From NCBI GenBank assembly GCA_029547745.1, contig JAKPOQ010000034.1, forward strand, positions 1-47,748: a DNA stretch of 47,748 bases, written 5' to 3'. Origin of the DNA: Actinomycetes bacterium (GTDB lineage Bacteria; Actinomycetota; Thermoleophilia; UBA2241). The notes below the pieces were generated by a model, which did not search any database, was not told the DNA's origin, and saw only the letters and a program-made list of their open reading frames with translations. Shown in pieces: positions 25,960-34,981 of the stretch (its first letter is position 1; the number at the start of each line of letters is the position of its first letter). The position numbers and the translations under genes are program-made.

Positions 25960-27663
25960 TCAGCCGCTGCCGTCGTGCGGCGGCAGGCGCCGCGGCAGCA
26001 GCGCGCTCGGGACGAGCGCGAGCAGCGCGGCGATGGCCGCCGTCAGCAGCGGCCAGCGGAAGGCACGCGCCGCCTCGTCCATGAACAACGTCTCGAGGTC
26101 GTCCTTGAGGCCCAGCAGGGCGAGGCCCTGGAGCGCGCCGACGCGCGGCTCGATGATCTCGGCGATAGGGTTGGCGATCTTCATGATCTCGCTCATCCCG
26201 CGCGACACGTCGATGCTGCGGGCGCTGTCGATGGCCGCCGCGACTTTGGGCTTGAGGTCGGCTGGGATGGCCGGGCTCGCGTCGGTCATCACCTTGGCCT
26301 GGTCGGCGGCACGGTCCACGGCCGTGTGCATGGTGTGCGAGAAGACGGCCACGAGGACGGCGACGCCGAGCAGGAAGCCGAGCTGCCGGGCGGTGTTGAG
26401 GACGCCCGATCCGAGGCCGCGAACGTCGGCCGCCAAGGCGCCCATGCCGGCCGCGGTCAGGGCGGGCAGCGAGAGGCCGAGGCCGGCGCCGACGAGCGCC
26501 GTGCGCCAGGCGATGGCGCCGGCCGAGGCCGAGCGGTCGACGAAGGCGAGCAGGACGAGGCCGGCCGCGGTGAGGAGGGCGCCGGCGAGCGCCGCCAGGC
26601 GCGGACCGGCGCGGTCGACGAGCCGGCCGGCGAAGGGGGCGAGGACGAGGCCGGCAAGGGGCAGGGTCGTGACGACGACGCCGGCCTTGAGCTCGCTGTA
26701 GTCGAGCATCGCGACCATGTAGATGACGAGCATGAACGTGGTCCCCATCATCGCCGTGTCGACGGTCATGATCGCGGCGCTGGCGGCCGTGAACGAGCGT
26801 CGTCGGAAGAACGCCAGGTCGAGGAAGGGCTCGGCCGTGCGCGCTTCATGGAGGAAGAAGCCGGCGAGCAACGCTGCCGCCGCGATGAACAGGAGGACGA
26901 TACGGGCCGACGTCCAATGCCACGTGTTGCCCTGGATGAGGCCCAGCGTGAGGCACAGGAGGCCGGCGGCGGCGAGGGCGGCGCCGGTGAGGTCGAGACC
27001 CGCCGGCGCCGCCCTTTCCTGCCGCCGTGGGACGAGCGCCAGGGCCACAACGACGCCGAGGGCTCCGACCGGCAGGTTGAACCAGAACACCGCCGGCCAC
27101 GACCAGGTGTCGACGAGCACGCCACCGAGCGTGGGTCCGAGCGCCGCGGCGGCCGAGCTGAGGGCGCCGAACATGGCGGCCGCGAACCCGCGCCGGGCCG
27201 CCGGGTAGGCGGCGAGCACCAGCGTCAGCGCGGTCGGGATGACGGCCGCCGCGCCCACGGCCTGCAGCGCCCGCCAGGCGATGAGGACGGCGATCGTCCC
27301 GCTGCGCGCGCAGCCCAGGGAGGCCGCGGTGAACACGACGAGCCCGAGGACGAACGTCCGCTTGTGTCCCCAGCGGTCGCCCAGGCGGCCCATCGGCAGG
27401 AAGAGTACGGTGAGGACGAGGTTGTAGCCGTTCATGACCCAGGACACGGCCGTGACCGAGGCGTCCAGGCGCTGGATCATGAGCGGCACGGCGACGCTCA
27501 TGATCGTCGCGTCGGCGAGGGTGAGGACAAGGCCGGGGGTGAGGGCGAGGAGGACGAGCCACGGCCGGCGGGCGGCGGCCGGGGCGGCCGGCGGTGACGC
27601 TGCGGGGCCGCCGGCACCGCCGGCCGCCCCGCCGGCCGTGCCAGTTCCCGCGTCAACGCTCAT
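25960..27663 (-). CDS. MFS transporter, DHA2 (EmrB/QacA) family
   Basis: LTLADATIMSVAVPLMIQRL, NGYNLVLTVLFLPMGRLGDRWGHKRTF; 14-TM-type composition. Confidence 0.92.
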   Translation of the reverse strand: MSVDAGTGTAGGAAGGAGGPAASPPAAPAAARRPWLVLLALTPGLVLTLADATIMSVAVPLMIQRLDASVTAVSWVMNGYNLVLTVLFLPMGRLGDRWGHKRTFVLGLVVFTAASLGCARSGTIAVLIAWRALQAVGAAAVIPTALTLVLAAYPAARRGFAAAMFGALSSAAAALGPTLGGVLVDTWSWPAVFWFNLPVGALGVVVALALVPRRQERAAPAGLDLTGAALAAAGLLCLTLGLIQGNTWHWTSARIVLLFIAAAALLAGFFLHEARTAEPFLDLAFFRRRSFTAASAAIMTVDTAMMGTTFMLVIYMVAMLDYSELKAGVVVTTLPLAGLVLAPFAGRLVDRAGPRLAALAGALLTAAGLVLLAFVDRSASAGAIAWRTALVGAGLGLSLPALTAAGMGALAADVRGLGSGVLNTARQLGFLLGVAVLVAVFSHTMHTAVDRAADQAKVMTDASPAIPADLKPKVAAAIDSARSIDVSRGMSEIMKIANPIAEIIEPRVGALQGLALLGLKDDLETLFMDEAARAFRWPLLTAAIAALLALVPSALLPRRLPPHDGSG

Positions 27664-27681
27664 GCGGCGCAGTGTACACGC

Positions 27682-27687
27682 TACAAT
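27682..27687 (+). promoter_or_regulatory. -10 box (TACAAT) 7 bp before the Nif3-RNase H start (possible leaderless transcript)
   Basis: TACAAT-cgcggcc-ATG in a 31-bp divergent gap. Confidence 0.45.
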
Positions 27688-27694
27688 CGCGGCC

Positions 27695-29362
27695 ATGGAC
27701 GGCAGCGCAGGCGGAGGACGTGGGCCTGGTAGGGGCGGCCGGTCGGGTCGCACCGACCTGCCGAGCGTGCGCGACGTCGGCCGCGTCGTCGACACGCTCG
27801 CGCCCTTCGACCTCGCCGAGCCCTGGGACCACGTTGGGCTGCAGGTCGGATCGCCCAACGCACCCGTCACTGGGGTGCTCGTGGCTCTCGAGGCCGATGC
27901 GGCGGCGCTCTCAGCGGCGCGCCATCTGGGGTGCTCGCTCGTCCTCGCGCATCACCCGCTGCTGTTCGCGCCGCTCGAGCGCCTGACCGACGGCTCCGTC
28001 GCCGGCGCGCTGGCCCTGCGTGCGGCGCGCGACGACACCGCCGTGCTTGTGGCGCACACCAATCTCGACAAGGCCCGCGGAGGGTTCGGCGACGTGTTCG
28101 CCGCCATGCTGGGGCTCGAGGACGTCCGTCCGCTCGCCCCTGCCGCCATCGACTGGTGCAAGCTGGTCGGCTTCGTCCCGGAGGACGACGTGGCGGCCGT
28201 GCGCGCCGCCGTGTTCGCCGTCGGCGGCGGGCGCATCGGCGCCTACGAGCACTGCTCGTTCGCCACGGCCGGTGTGGGGACGTTCTACGGCGGCGAAGGG
28301 ACGCGCCCGGTCGCCGGCGAGGCCGGCCGGGACGAGGCGGTGAGAGAGCTTCGCGTCGAGATCGCCTTCCCGCGGCGGCTGCGGCGGGCCGTGATCGACG
28401 CTTACGTCGCCGCGCACCCGTACGAGGAACCCGCCTTCGACGTCTACCCGGTCGAGGACGAGGTCGCGAGCCTCGGGCTCGGACGGGTGGGCGACCTCGA
28501 CCGTCCCCAGGTGTTGTCGCAGTTCGCCGCCGATCTCGCCGCCGGACTGCATCTGCCTGCAGTGCGTGTCAGCGCGGGGCCCGAGCGGGAGCTGCGCAGG
28601 GTCGCCTGCGTGCCCGGGTCGGGAGCCTCGCTGATCGAGGCGGCCGCGGCGTCGGCGGACGTGCTCGTGACCGGCGACGTCAAGTATCACGAGGCGCGGC
28701 ATGCCTGCGAGCTCGGCCTGGGGCTGATCGACGCGCCGCACGAGGTGGTCGAGGACGCCGTGCTGGCGCGGTGGGCCGAGACGCTCGCCGACGCGCTGGC
28801 GCGTGACGGCGTGCGCGTCGAGGTGCACCGCGCTGAGCGCGGCGTCTGGGCGATGGTCGCCGGCGGAGAGCCGGCGCCGGCGCCGCGGCCCGCCCTGCGT
28901 CTCGTCCGTGCTGACGAAGTGCAGGGCGGGCCGGTGCTCCCGGCGAACCGTGACGACATGCGTTACCACCTCTACGTCGACGGCGGGGCGCGAGGCAATC
29001 CCGGCCCGGCCGGGATCGCCGCGCGCCTGCTCACCGCCGAGGGGGAGCTCGTCGAGGAGTTGAGCGACGTCATCGGCGAGGCGACCAACAACGTCGCCGA
29101 GTACGAGGCGCTTCTGGCCGGGCTCGAGCTGGCGCTCGACCGCGGCGTCGAGCGCCTCACCGTCTTCATGGACAGCGAGCTCGTCGTGCGCCAGCTCACG
29201 GGGAGGTACAGGGTGAAGAACGCCGACCTCAAGGCGCTGCACGACGAGGCGCAGCGCCGCCTGCACGGCTTTCGCGAGGTCGACGTCAGGCACGTGCCTC
29301 GTGAGCAGAACGCCGAGGCCGACCGCCTCGTCAACGAGGCACTGGACCGCGCCGGGCACTGA
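27695..29362 (+). CDS. Nif3-like (DUF34) protein fused to C-terminal RNase HI domain
   Basis: Nif3: EPWDHVGLQVGSP, LAHHPLLF, VAHTNLDKARGG, DVLVTGDVKYHEA; RNase H: YHLYVDGGARGNPGPAGIAARL, NNVAEYEALLAGLELAL, FMDSELVVRQLTGRYRVKN, VPREQNAEADRLVNEAL. Confidence 0.93.
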   Translation: MDGSAGGGRGPGRGGRSGRTDLPSVRDVGRVVDTLAPFDLAEPWDHVGLQVGSPNAPVTGVLVALEADAAALSAARHLGCSLVLAHHPLLFAPLERLTDGSVAGALALRAARDDTAVLVAHTNLDKARGGFGDVFAAMLGLEDVRPLAPAAIDWCKLVGFVPEDDVAAVRAAVFAVGGGRIGAYEHCSFATAGVGTFYGGEGTRPVAGEAGRDEAVRELRVEIAFPRRLRRAVIDAYVAAHPYEEPAFDVYPVEDEVASLGLGRVGDLDRPQVLSQFAADLAAGLHLPAVRVSAGPERELRRVACVPGSGASLIEAAAASADVLVTGDVKYHEARHACELGLGLIDAPHEVVEDAVLARWAETLADALARDGVRVEVHRAERGVWAMVAGGEPAPAPRPALRLVRADEVQGGPVLPANRDDMRYHLYVDGGARGNPGPAGIAARLLTAEGELVEELSDVIGEATNNVAEYEALLAGLELALDRGVERLTVFMDSELVVRQLTGRYRVKNADLKALHDEAQRRLHGFREVDVRHVPREQNAEADRLVNEALDRAGH

Positions 29363-29426
29363 CCTTCCCCCTGCCCTCGTCCCTCCGGCGCTCCGACCTC
29401 GATTGCGCCCCCTCGAGGCCGTGGGG

Positions 29427-29432
29427 TATCAT
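29427..29432 (+). promoter_or_regulatory. Probable -10 box (TATCAT) for the tRNA-Gly/tRNA-Cys pair
   Basis: TATCAT 11 bp upstream of tRNA-Gly. Confidence 0.45.
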
Positions 29433-29443
29433 TCGCCTCTGCT

Positions 29444-29520
29444 GCGGGTGTAGCTCAGTCGGCTAGAGCGTCTGCTTGCCATGCAGAAGGTCGAGGGTTC
29501 GAGCCCCTTCACCCGCTCCA
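29444..29520 (+). tRNA. tRNA-Gly (GCC), CCA encoded
   Basis: Acceptor GCGGGTG/CACCCGC, anticodon loop TTGCCAT. Confidence 0.95.
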
Positions 29521-29534
29521 GGCCCTCTTCCCGA

Positions 29535-29609
29535 GGCGGCGTAGCCAAGTGGTAAGGCAAGGGTCTGCAAAACCCTCATTCACCGGTTCGACTCCGGTCG
29601 CCGCCTCCA
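29535..29609 (+). tRNA. tRNA-Cys (GCA), CCA encoded
   Basis: Acceptor GGCGGCG/CGCCGCC, anticodon loop CTGCAAA. Confidence 0.95.
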
Positions 29610-29783
29610 GCGCGTTCGACCATGAGCTCGGTCGGCGGTCGTCGACGGCTTGCGCCCCAGCATCAGCGTCCGTCCGCTGTCACCGGACCGCCTTGTACCG
29701 GATCTTCACCTTCCCGCCGTCCTTCGCTCTGGTGTGCACCGCGCGGTGTGCACGGCTCGCATGATCCACAGAAGGGGAGCACG

Positions 29784-30734
29784 ATGACACCGTCGAGGCA
29801 TCCTGACATGTTGTATCGCGACCTCGGCTCCACGGGCGAGAAGGTGTCGGCCATCGGCCTGGGTGGCTTCCACCTCGGCAAGCCCGAGGTGGACGAGGCG
29901 CTCGCCATCCGCATCGTGCGCACGGCGGTCGACGAGGGCGTCACCTTCCTCGACAACTGCTGGGACTACAACGACGGTCTCAGCGAGATCCGCATGGGGA
30001 AGGCGCTGCGCGACGGCTACCGCGAGCGCGTCTTCCTGATGACGAAGGTCGACGGGCGGACGAAGAGGGAGGCGGCGAAGCAACTCGACGAGTCGCTTCG
30101 CCGCCTCCAGGTCGACTGCATCGACCTCGTGCAGCACCATGAGGTCCTGCGCTTCGAGGACCCGCACCGTATCTTCCGCGAGGGCGGGGCGAACGAGGCC
30201 CTCATCGAGGCCCGTGAAGCCGGCAAGCTCCGCTTCATCGGCTTCACGGGCCACAAGGACCCCGCCATCCACCTGCACACGCTGGAGGTCGCGGAACAGT
30301 ACGGGTCCAGGTTCGACGCCGTGCAGATGCCCCTCAGCTTGCTCGACGCCCACTACCGCAGCTTCGCCGAGCATGTGGTGCCGTACCTCGTCGAACGCGG
30401 CATCGCCGTCCTCGGCATGAAGAGCATGGCCGCCGGCTACCTGCTCAAAGCGGGAGTGGTGACGCCCGTCGAGTGTCTCCACTACGCCCTCGACCTGCCG
30501 ACCTCGGTCGTGATCACCGGCATCGACAGTCTGGAGTTGCTCGAACAGGCGCTCACCGCCGTGCGGACGTTCGCGCCCCTCAGCGCCGAGCGCCGTGCCG
30601 AGCTGCTCGCGAGGACGGCAGCGGCCGGCGGCGACGGCGCCCTCGAGCCCTTCAAGACCACTTCGCTCTTCGACGCGACGGCCGCCGACCCGTCGCTGCT
30701 CGGCGAGGAAGAGAGGCGAAAGCCGACAACGTGA
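29784..30734 (+). CDS. Aldo/keto reductase
   Basis: LGSTGEKVSAIGLGGFHLG, FLDNCWDYNDGLSEIRMGKAL, GKLRFIGFTGHKDP. Confidence 0.93.
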   Translation: MTPSRHPDMLYRDLGSTGEKVSAIGLGGFHLGKPEVDEALAIRIVRTAVDEGVTFLDNCWDYNDGLSEIRMGKALRDGYRERVFLMTKVDGRTKREAAKQLDESLRRLQVDCIDLVQHHEVLRFEDPHRIFREGGANEALIEAREAGKLRFIGFTGHKDPAIHLHTLEVAEQYGSRFDAVQMPLSLLDAHYRSFAEHVVPYLVERGIAVLGMKSMAAGYLLKAGVVTPVECLHYALDLPTSVVITGIDSLELLEQALTAVRTFAPLSAERRAELLARTAAAGGDGALEPFKTTSLFDATAADPSLLGEEERRKPTT

Positions 30735-30937
30735 CGATCCTGCCCGGCAAGGCCGCCCTCACAGTCTGGTCGGACGACCTTTGCCGTCTCGCAATGGCCG
30801 GCGTGCGGCCGTCGCCCTGTCTCCGGAACCCCCGCGCGGTCCGACACGATACACTCAGGCGAGGATGTCGTCTTCGTAGTGATGGCGCCCGACGTGCTCG
30901 TCATCACCCCGTCGGGTGCAGCGCTGAGGGGGCTGTG

Positions 30938-33391
30938 ATGTCTTGTATCAGACCCATGGGCAAGACCGTGCCCGGCGACGGCTGGTCGCTCGTCTACGAC
31001 GGCCTCGACCCGCAGCGCGAGGGCCTGCGCGAGGCGCTGTGCACCCTCGGTAACGGCTACGTGGCGACGAGAGGAGCGGCGCCCGAGTCACGGGCCGACG
31101 GTGTCCACTACCCGGGGACCTACTTCGCCGGCGTGTACGACCGCCTGATATCCGAGGTCGAGGGTCGGCAGGTCGAGAACGAGGACCTCGTCAATGCGCC
31201 CAACTGGCTGCCGTTGACCTTCCGTGTCGAGGGCGGGCCGTGGCTCGAGCTGGGTGCGATGGAGGTGCTCGGGTACCGTCAGGAGCTGGACCTTCGGCAG
31301 GGCCTGCTCATCCGTACGTTCCGTGTCCGCGACGACCGGGGACGCACGACGGCGGTCAAGCAGCGGCGTGTCGTCAGCATGCACGACGAGCATCTCGCCG
31401 GCTTGGAGACCACGCTGACGGCGGAGGACTGGAGCGGCGCCCTCGAGATCGTGTCGGGGCTTGACGCGGCGGTCGAGAACGCCGGCGTCGAGCGCTACCG
31501 CGTCCTGCGCGGCGACCACATCCAGAAGCCCGTGCTGATGACGCCGCGCGACGACGTCGTCGCACTCGTCGCGCCGACGACTGACTCGCGTGTGCGGATC
31601 GCCGAGGCGTGTCGTACTCGCGTGTACGTGGCCGGCAGAGAAGAGGCGGTCGCGCGCGAGACGCGGCGGCGCGCCCGCGCCGTCGAGCAGCGTCTGACCG
31701 TGCCGGTCGAGCCCGGCAGCGTCGTCACCGTCGACAAGGCGGTAGCTCTGTTCACCTCACGGGACAGGGCGACGTACCGGCCGCTTCTCCAGGCTTGCGA
31801 ACGTGTTGCCGAGGCCCCGGGCTTCGACGAGCTGCTTCGGGATCATCGCATGGTCTGGAAGCACCAGTGGGAGCGTTTCGACACGCGCCTCGAACTCACC
31901 CGCGAGTCCGACGCCCAGCTTGTGCTTCGTCTCCATATCTTCCACCTGCTGCAGACGACGTCCGAGAGGTCCGTCGACGTCGATGCGGGGATCCCGGCGC
32001 GGGGACTGCACGGCGAGGCGTACCGCGGTCATGTCTTCTGGGACGAACTCTTCATCCTCCCCCTGCTCGACCTGCACCTTCCGGTCCTCAGCCGCGCTCA
32101 CATCGGCTACCGTTTCCATCGCCTTCCGGCTGCCCGCCGGCGAGCGCGTGAACAAGGCTGTCGCGGGGCTCTCTTCCCGTGGCAGAGCGGCAGCGACGGG
32201 CGCGAGGAGAGCCAGTCGTGGCACCTGAACCCGCGATCTGGCCGCTGGATCCGCGACAACTCGCATCTCCAGCGGCACATCAATGTCGCCGTCGCCTGGG
32301 ACGCCTGGCACCACTACCAGGTGACGGGCGACCTGACCTTTTTGCGCTTCCGCTCGGGTCCGATCATCCTCGAGGCCGCCCGCGCCATGGCGTCTCTCGC
32401 CACCTACAACGGTGACAGGAAGCGCTACGAGATCCGTCGCGTCATGGGTCCGGACGAGTACCACGACGCATACCCGGACGCGGATGAGCCCGGCCTGAAC
32501 AACAACGCGTACACGAACGTGATGACCGTCTGGTGCCTGTGCAAGGCGCTGGAGATCCTCGACCTGCTGGCCGAGTACCAGCGTCGGGAGCTCTGGGACG
32601 AGCTGCACCTGACGGCGGCCGAGGTGGAGCGTTGGGAGGACGTCTCGAGGAAGATGTTCGTGCCGTTCCACCGTGACGGGGTCATCAGCCAGTTCGAGGG
32701 ATACGAGGACCTGGAGGAGCTCGACTGGGAGAAGTACAGGGGGCGCTACGGCGACATCATGAGGCTGGACCGTATCCTCGAGGCCGAAGGCGACACGCCG
32801 AACCGCTACAAGGCCTGCAAGCAGGCCGACGTTCTCATGCTCTTCTACCTCCTGTCCGCGGAGGAGCTCGCCGAGCTCTTCGCGAGGATCGGCTACGAGT
32901 TCGACGCGCCCCGTGACATCCCGAAGAACGTCGATTACTACCTGGAGCGGACCTCACATGGGTCGACGCTCTCGGCACTCGTCCATTCGTGGGTGCTCTC
33001 GCGCCGCGACCGTGAACGCTCGTGGCGTCTCTTCCTGGCCGCCCTGCACAGCGACGTGGACGATGTGCAGGGCGGGACGACGGCCGAAGGCATCCACCTG
33101 GGCGCCATGGCGGGGACCGTCGACCTTCTGCAGCGCTGCTACTGCGGCATCGAGGTGCGCGAGGACGTGCTCTGGCTGAACCCTCGCCTCCCCGAGGAGA
33201 TGACGCGCCTGCGCATGCCGCTGCACTACCGCGGCCACAGGATCGACCTGACGGTGACGGCCAACGAGCTGCAGGTCAGGGTGTTGCCGGGAGTCCCGGG
33301 GCGAGTCCGGGTCGGAGTGCGTGGCGAGGTGCTCGAGATGGAGGCCGGCGAGACACGGCGCGTCGGTTTGGGGCAAGCCGGCCATTGGTGA
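30938..33391 (+). CDS. Glycoside hydrolase family 65 (disaccharide phosphorylase-type)
   Basis: GNGYVATRG, VFWDELFILPLL, RVMGPDEYHDAYPDADEPGLNNNAYTNVM, KQADVLML, YYLERTSHGSTLS. Confidence 0.93.
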   Translation: MSCIRPMGKTVPGDGWSLVYDGLDPQREGLREALCTLGNGYVATRGAAPESRADGVHYPGTYFAGVYDRLISEVEGRQVENEDLVNAPNWLPLTFRVEGGPWLELGAMEVLGYRQELDLRQGLLIRTFRVRDDRGRTTAVKQRRVVSMHDEHLAGLETTLTAEDWSGALEIVSGLDAAVENAGVERYRVLRGDHIQKPVLMTPRDDVVALVAPTTDSRVRIAEACRTRVYVAGREEAVARETRRRARAVEQRLTVPVEPGSVVTVDKAVALFTSRDRATYRPLLQACERVAEAPGFDELLRDHRMVWKHQWERFDTRLELTRESDAQLVLRLHIFHLLQTTSERSVDVDAGIPARGLHGEAYRGHVFWDELFILPLLDLHLPVLSRAHIGYRFHRLPAARRRAREQGCRGALFPWQSGSDGREESQSWHLNPRSGRWIRDNSHLQRHINVAVAWDAWHHYQVTGDLTFLRFRSGPIILEAARAMASLATYNGDRKRYEIRRVMGPDEYHDAYPDADEPGLNNNAYTNVMTVWCLCKALEILDLLAEYQRRELWDELHLTAAEVERWEDVSRKMFVPFHRDGVISQFEGYEDLEELDWEKYRGRYGDIMRLDRILEAEGDTPNRYKACKQADVLMLFYLLSAEELAELFARIGYEFDAPRDIPKNVDYYLERTSHGSTLSALVHSWVLSRRDRERSWRLFLAALHSDVDDVQGGTTAEGIHLGAMAGTVDLLQRCYCGIEVREDVLWLNPRLPEEMTRLRMPLHYRGHRIDLTVTANELQVRVLPGVPGRVRVGVRGEVLEMEAGETRRVGLGQAGHW

Positions 33392-33495
33392 GCGCGGGGC
33401 CTTGCCGGTCGGCCAGTCGTCAGGCCGGGCGAGGCCGGCGTCACGCCGCCGTGGATGACAGAGTCAGTCTGGCTCGGAGCCCGACCAGTATCCAG

Positions 33496-33903
33496 ATGGC
33501 CGAGCTGTTCACCAGGGTCGACATCCTCGCGCAGATCCGGGGGCTGAAGAGACACGACACGAAGGACAGCATGTTCCTCATCTTCGTCGCCACTCACGGC
33601 TGGACGATCGCCGACCGCGGCAGTCTGCTCGAGGGCGACGAGGACGCCTACGACTCCGGCAGGCGCCGGGGTCGCGACCCGTGGGACGAGCTCCTCTTCA
33701 CCTTCTACAGCAACGGCAAGACGCTCGCGAACGTCATCGTCGACACCGATGGTGATGGCCGGGTCTCGGTGGAGGAGTCGTTCGCCTGGGCCGTGGGCGC
33801 ACAAAAAGCAGCGCTGCCGAAGGTCGTCGCCTGGGGCGGCGGCCCGTGCGCTCAGTACATGTACGACGGCATCGAGGGAGAGACGTTCCTGCCCCAGCAG
33901 TGA
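33496..33903 (+). CDS. Hypothetical protein with EF-hand-like loop (DTDGDGRVSVEES)
   Basis: ORF and EF-hand loop; FVATHGW faintly recalls caspase-like His-Gly. Confidence 0.5.
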   Translation: MAELFTRVDILAQIRGLKRHDTKDSMFLIFVATHGWTIADRGSLLEGDEDAYDSGRRRGRDPWDELLFTFYSNGKTLANVIVDTDGDGRVSVEESFAWAVGAQKAALPKVVAWGGGPCAQYMYDGIEGETFLPQQ

Positions 33904-33961
33904 CGCGTATGGCCAGGAGACCCGTGCTGTGCGGGCGCGGAGGCGAGGATCCTGGTAGACG

Positions 33962-34003
33962 AGGCTTGGGCGCAGCGGGGCTTGCCCCGCTGCGCCCAAG
34001 CCT
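33962..34003. terminator. Perfect 20-bp-arm hairpin, probable bidirectional terminator
   Basis: AGGCTTGGGCGCAGCGGGGC-tt-GCCCCGCTGCGCCCAAGCCT; overlaps the tetR stop codon. Confidence 0.8.
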
Positions 34004-34721
34004 ACTCGACGCCGTTCTCGCCCAGCCGGCCTTCGGTCCTGATGCGGCCGTCGAGCACGGCCGAGACGAAGAGGTCGAGCAGGGCGAAGACGCGGTCGCT
34101 GTCGACGGATGCGGGGTCGAGGCTGCATTGAATCGAGATGCCGTCGATGACCGCCATGACCAGTGCCGGCAGTGCTGCGACATCCTGGCGGTCCTGATAG
34201 GCGGGTATGGAGCCGAGGTCCTCGTCCATGCCTGTCTGCGTGAGCATGAGCTTGCGGTAATGCGCATACAGTGTGGCAAAGCGCTCCCGTAGCACGGGGT
34301 CTTTGAGGACGTGCGGCATGAGCTCGTACATGCCGAGCGTTAGCTCCCGGTCAGTGGCGAGATTGTCCAGAGTCCGGATGAGGACGTGTCGGCGCTGCTC
34401 ACCGGCCGGCGCAGCGGCCGCGTGCGCGGTGAGCTTCTCGAAGATGTCCTCGCCGAGATCGTCGAAGAGAGCATTGACGAGGCCGGCCTTGCTTCCGAAG
34501 TGCCGCGTGATCGTCGCCCGGTCCTCGCCGGCCTCGAGTGCGACCGCCTCGAGGGTGACAGCGGCGTAACCTCTAGCGAGGAGCAGGGCGCGGGCGGCGC
34601 GGAGGATGTTGTGGGCCGTCGGCGAGAGCTCGTCGAGCCAGGCGCCCATCGGGCTCGCCGGGTAGGGGGCAGGAGCTGCGGGCGGCCTGCCCCTGCGCCC
34701 GCCGGCCTTCTCGTCGGCCAT
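34002..34721 (-). CDS. TetR family transcriptional regulator
   Basis: ILRAARALLLARGYAAVTLEAVALEAGEDRATITRHFGSKAGLVNAL. Confidence 0.9.
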   Translation of the reverse strand: MADEKAGGRRGRPPAAPAPYPASPMGAWLDELSPTAHNILRAARALLLARGYAAVTLEAVALEAGEDRATITRHFGSKAGLVNALFDDLGEDIFEKLTAHAAAAPAGEQRRHVLIRTLDNLATDRELTLGMYELMPHVLKDPVLRERFATLYAHYRKLMLTQTGMDEDLGSIPAYQDRQDVAALPALVMAVIDGISIQCSLDPASVDSDRVFALLDLFVSAVLDGRIRTEGRLGENGVE

Positions 34722-34981
34722 TTTTCCTCCTTGACAAGGTCGAATCCGTTTCTATCTTAGGCCACGAACGGCTCCGGCCGGCAGTCGCATGCAGTTCCTC
34801 GCCGGGCCTGACTGCGGCCCCCACACGCATCTCCTCCGGTCGGCGCGATGACCACCGCTCTGTCGGATCTCCTCGCCTTCGACGTCGGGCATGGGTCTGC
34901 TCGCAGGACGCTGGGGCGGCGAGATGAGGGCGGAGCGCCTTCGATGGGGCGCCGGGCACGGCGTCCGGAAAGGTGGGCTGT

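Noticed and set aside
25975-27597. 540-aa plus-strand ORF opposite the MFS gene
   Set aside because: Charged low-complexity shadow frame; MFS membrane protein on the other strand is clear.
27434-27694. Upstream extension of the Nif3-RNase H ORF
   Set aside because: Overlaps the divergent MFS start; conserved similarity and -10 box point to ATG 27695.
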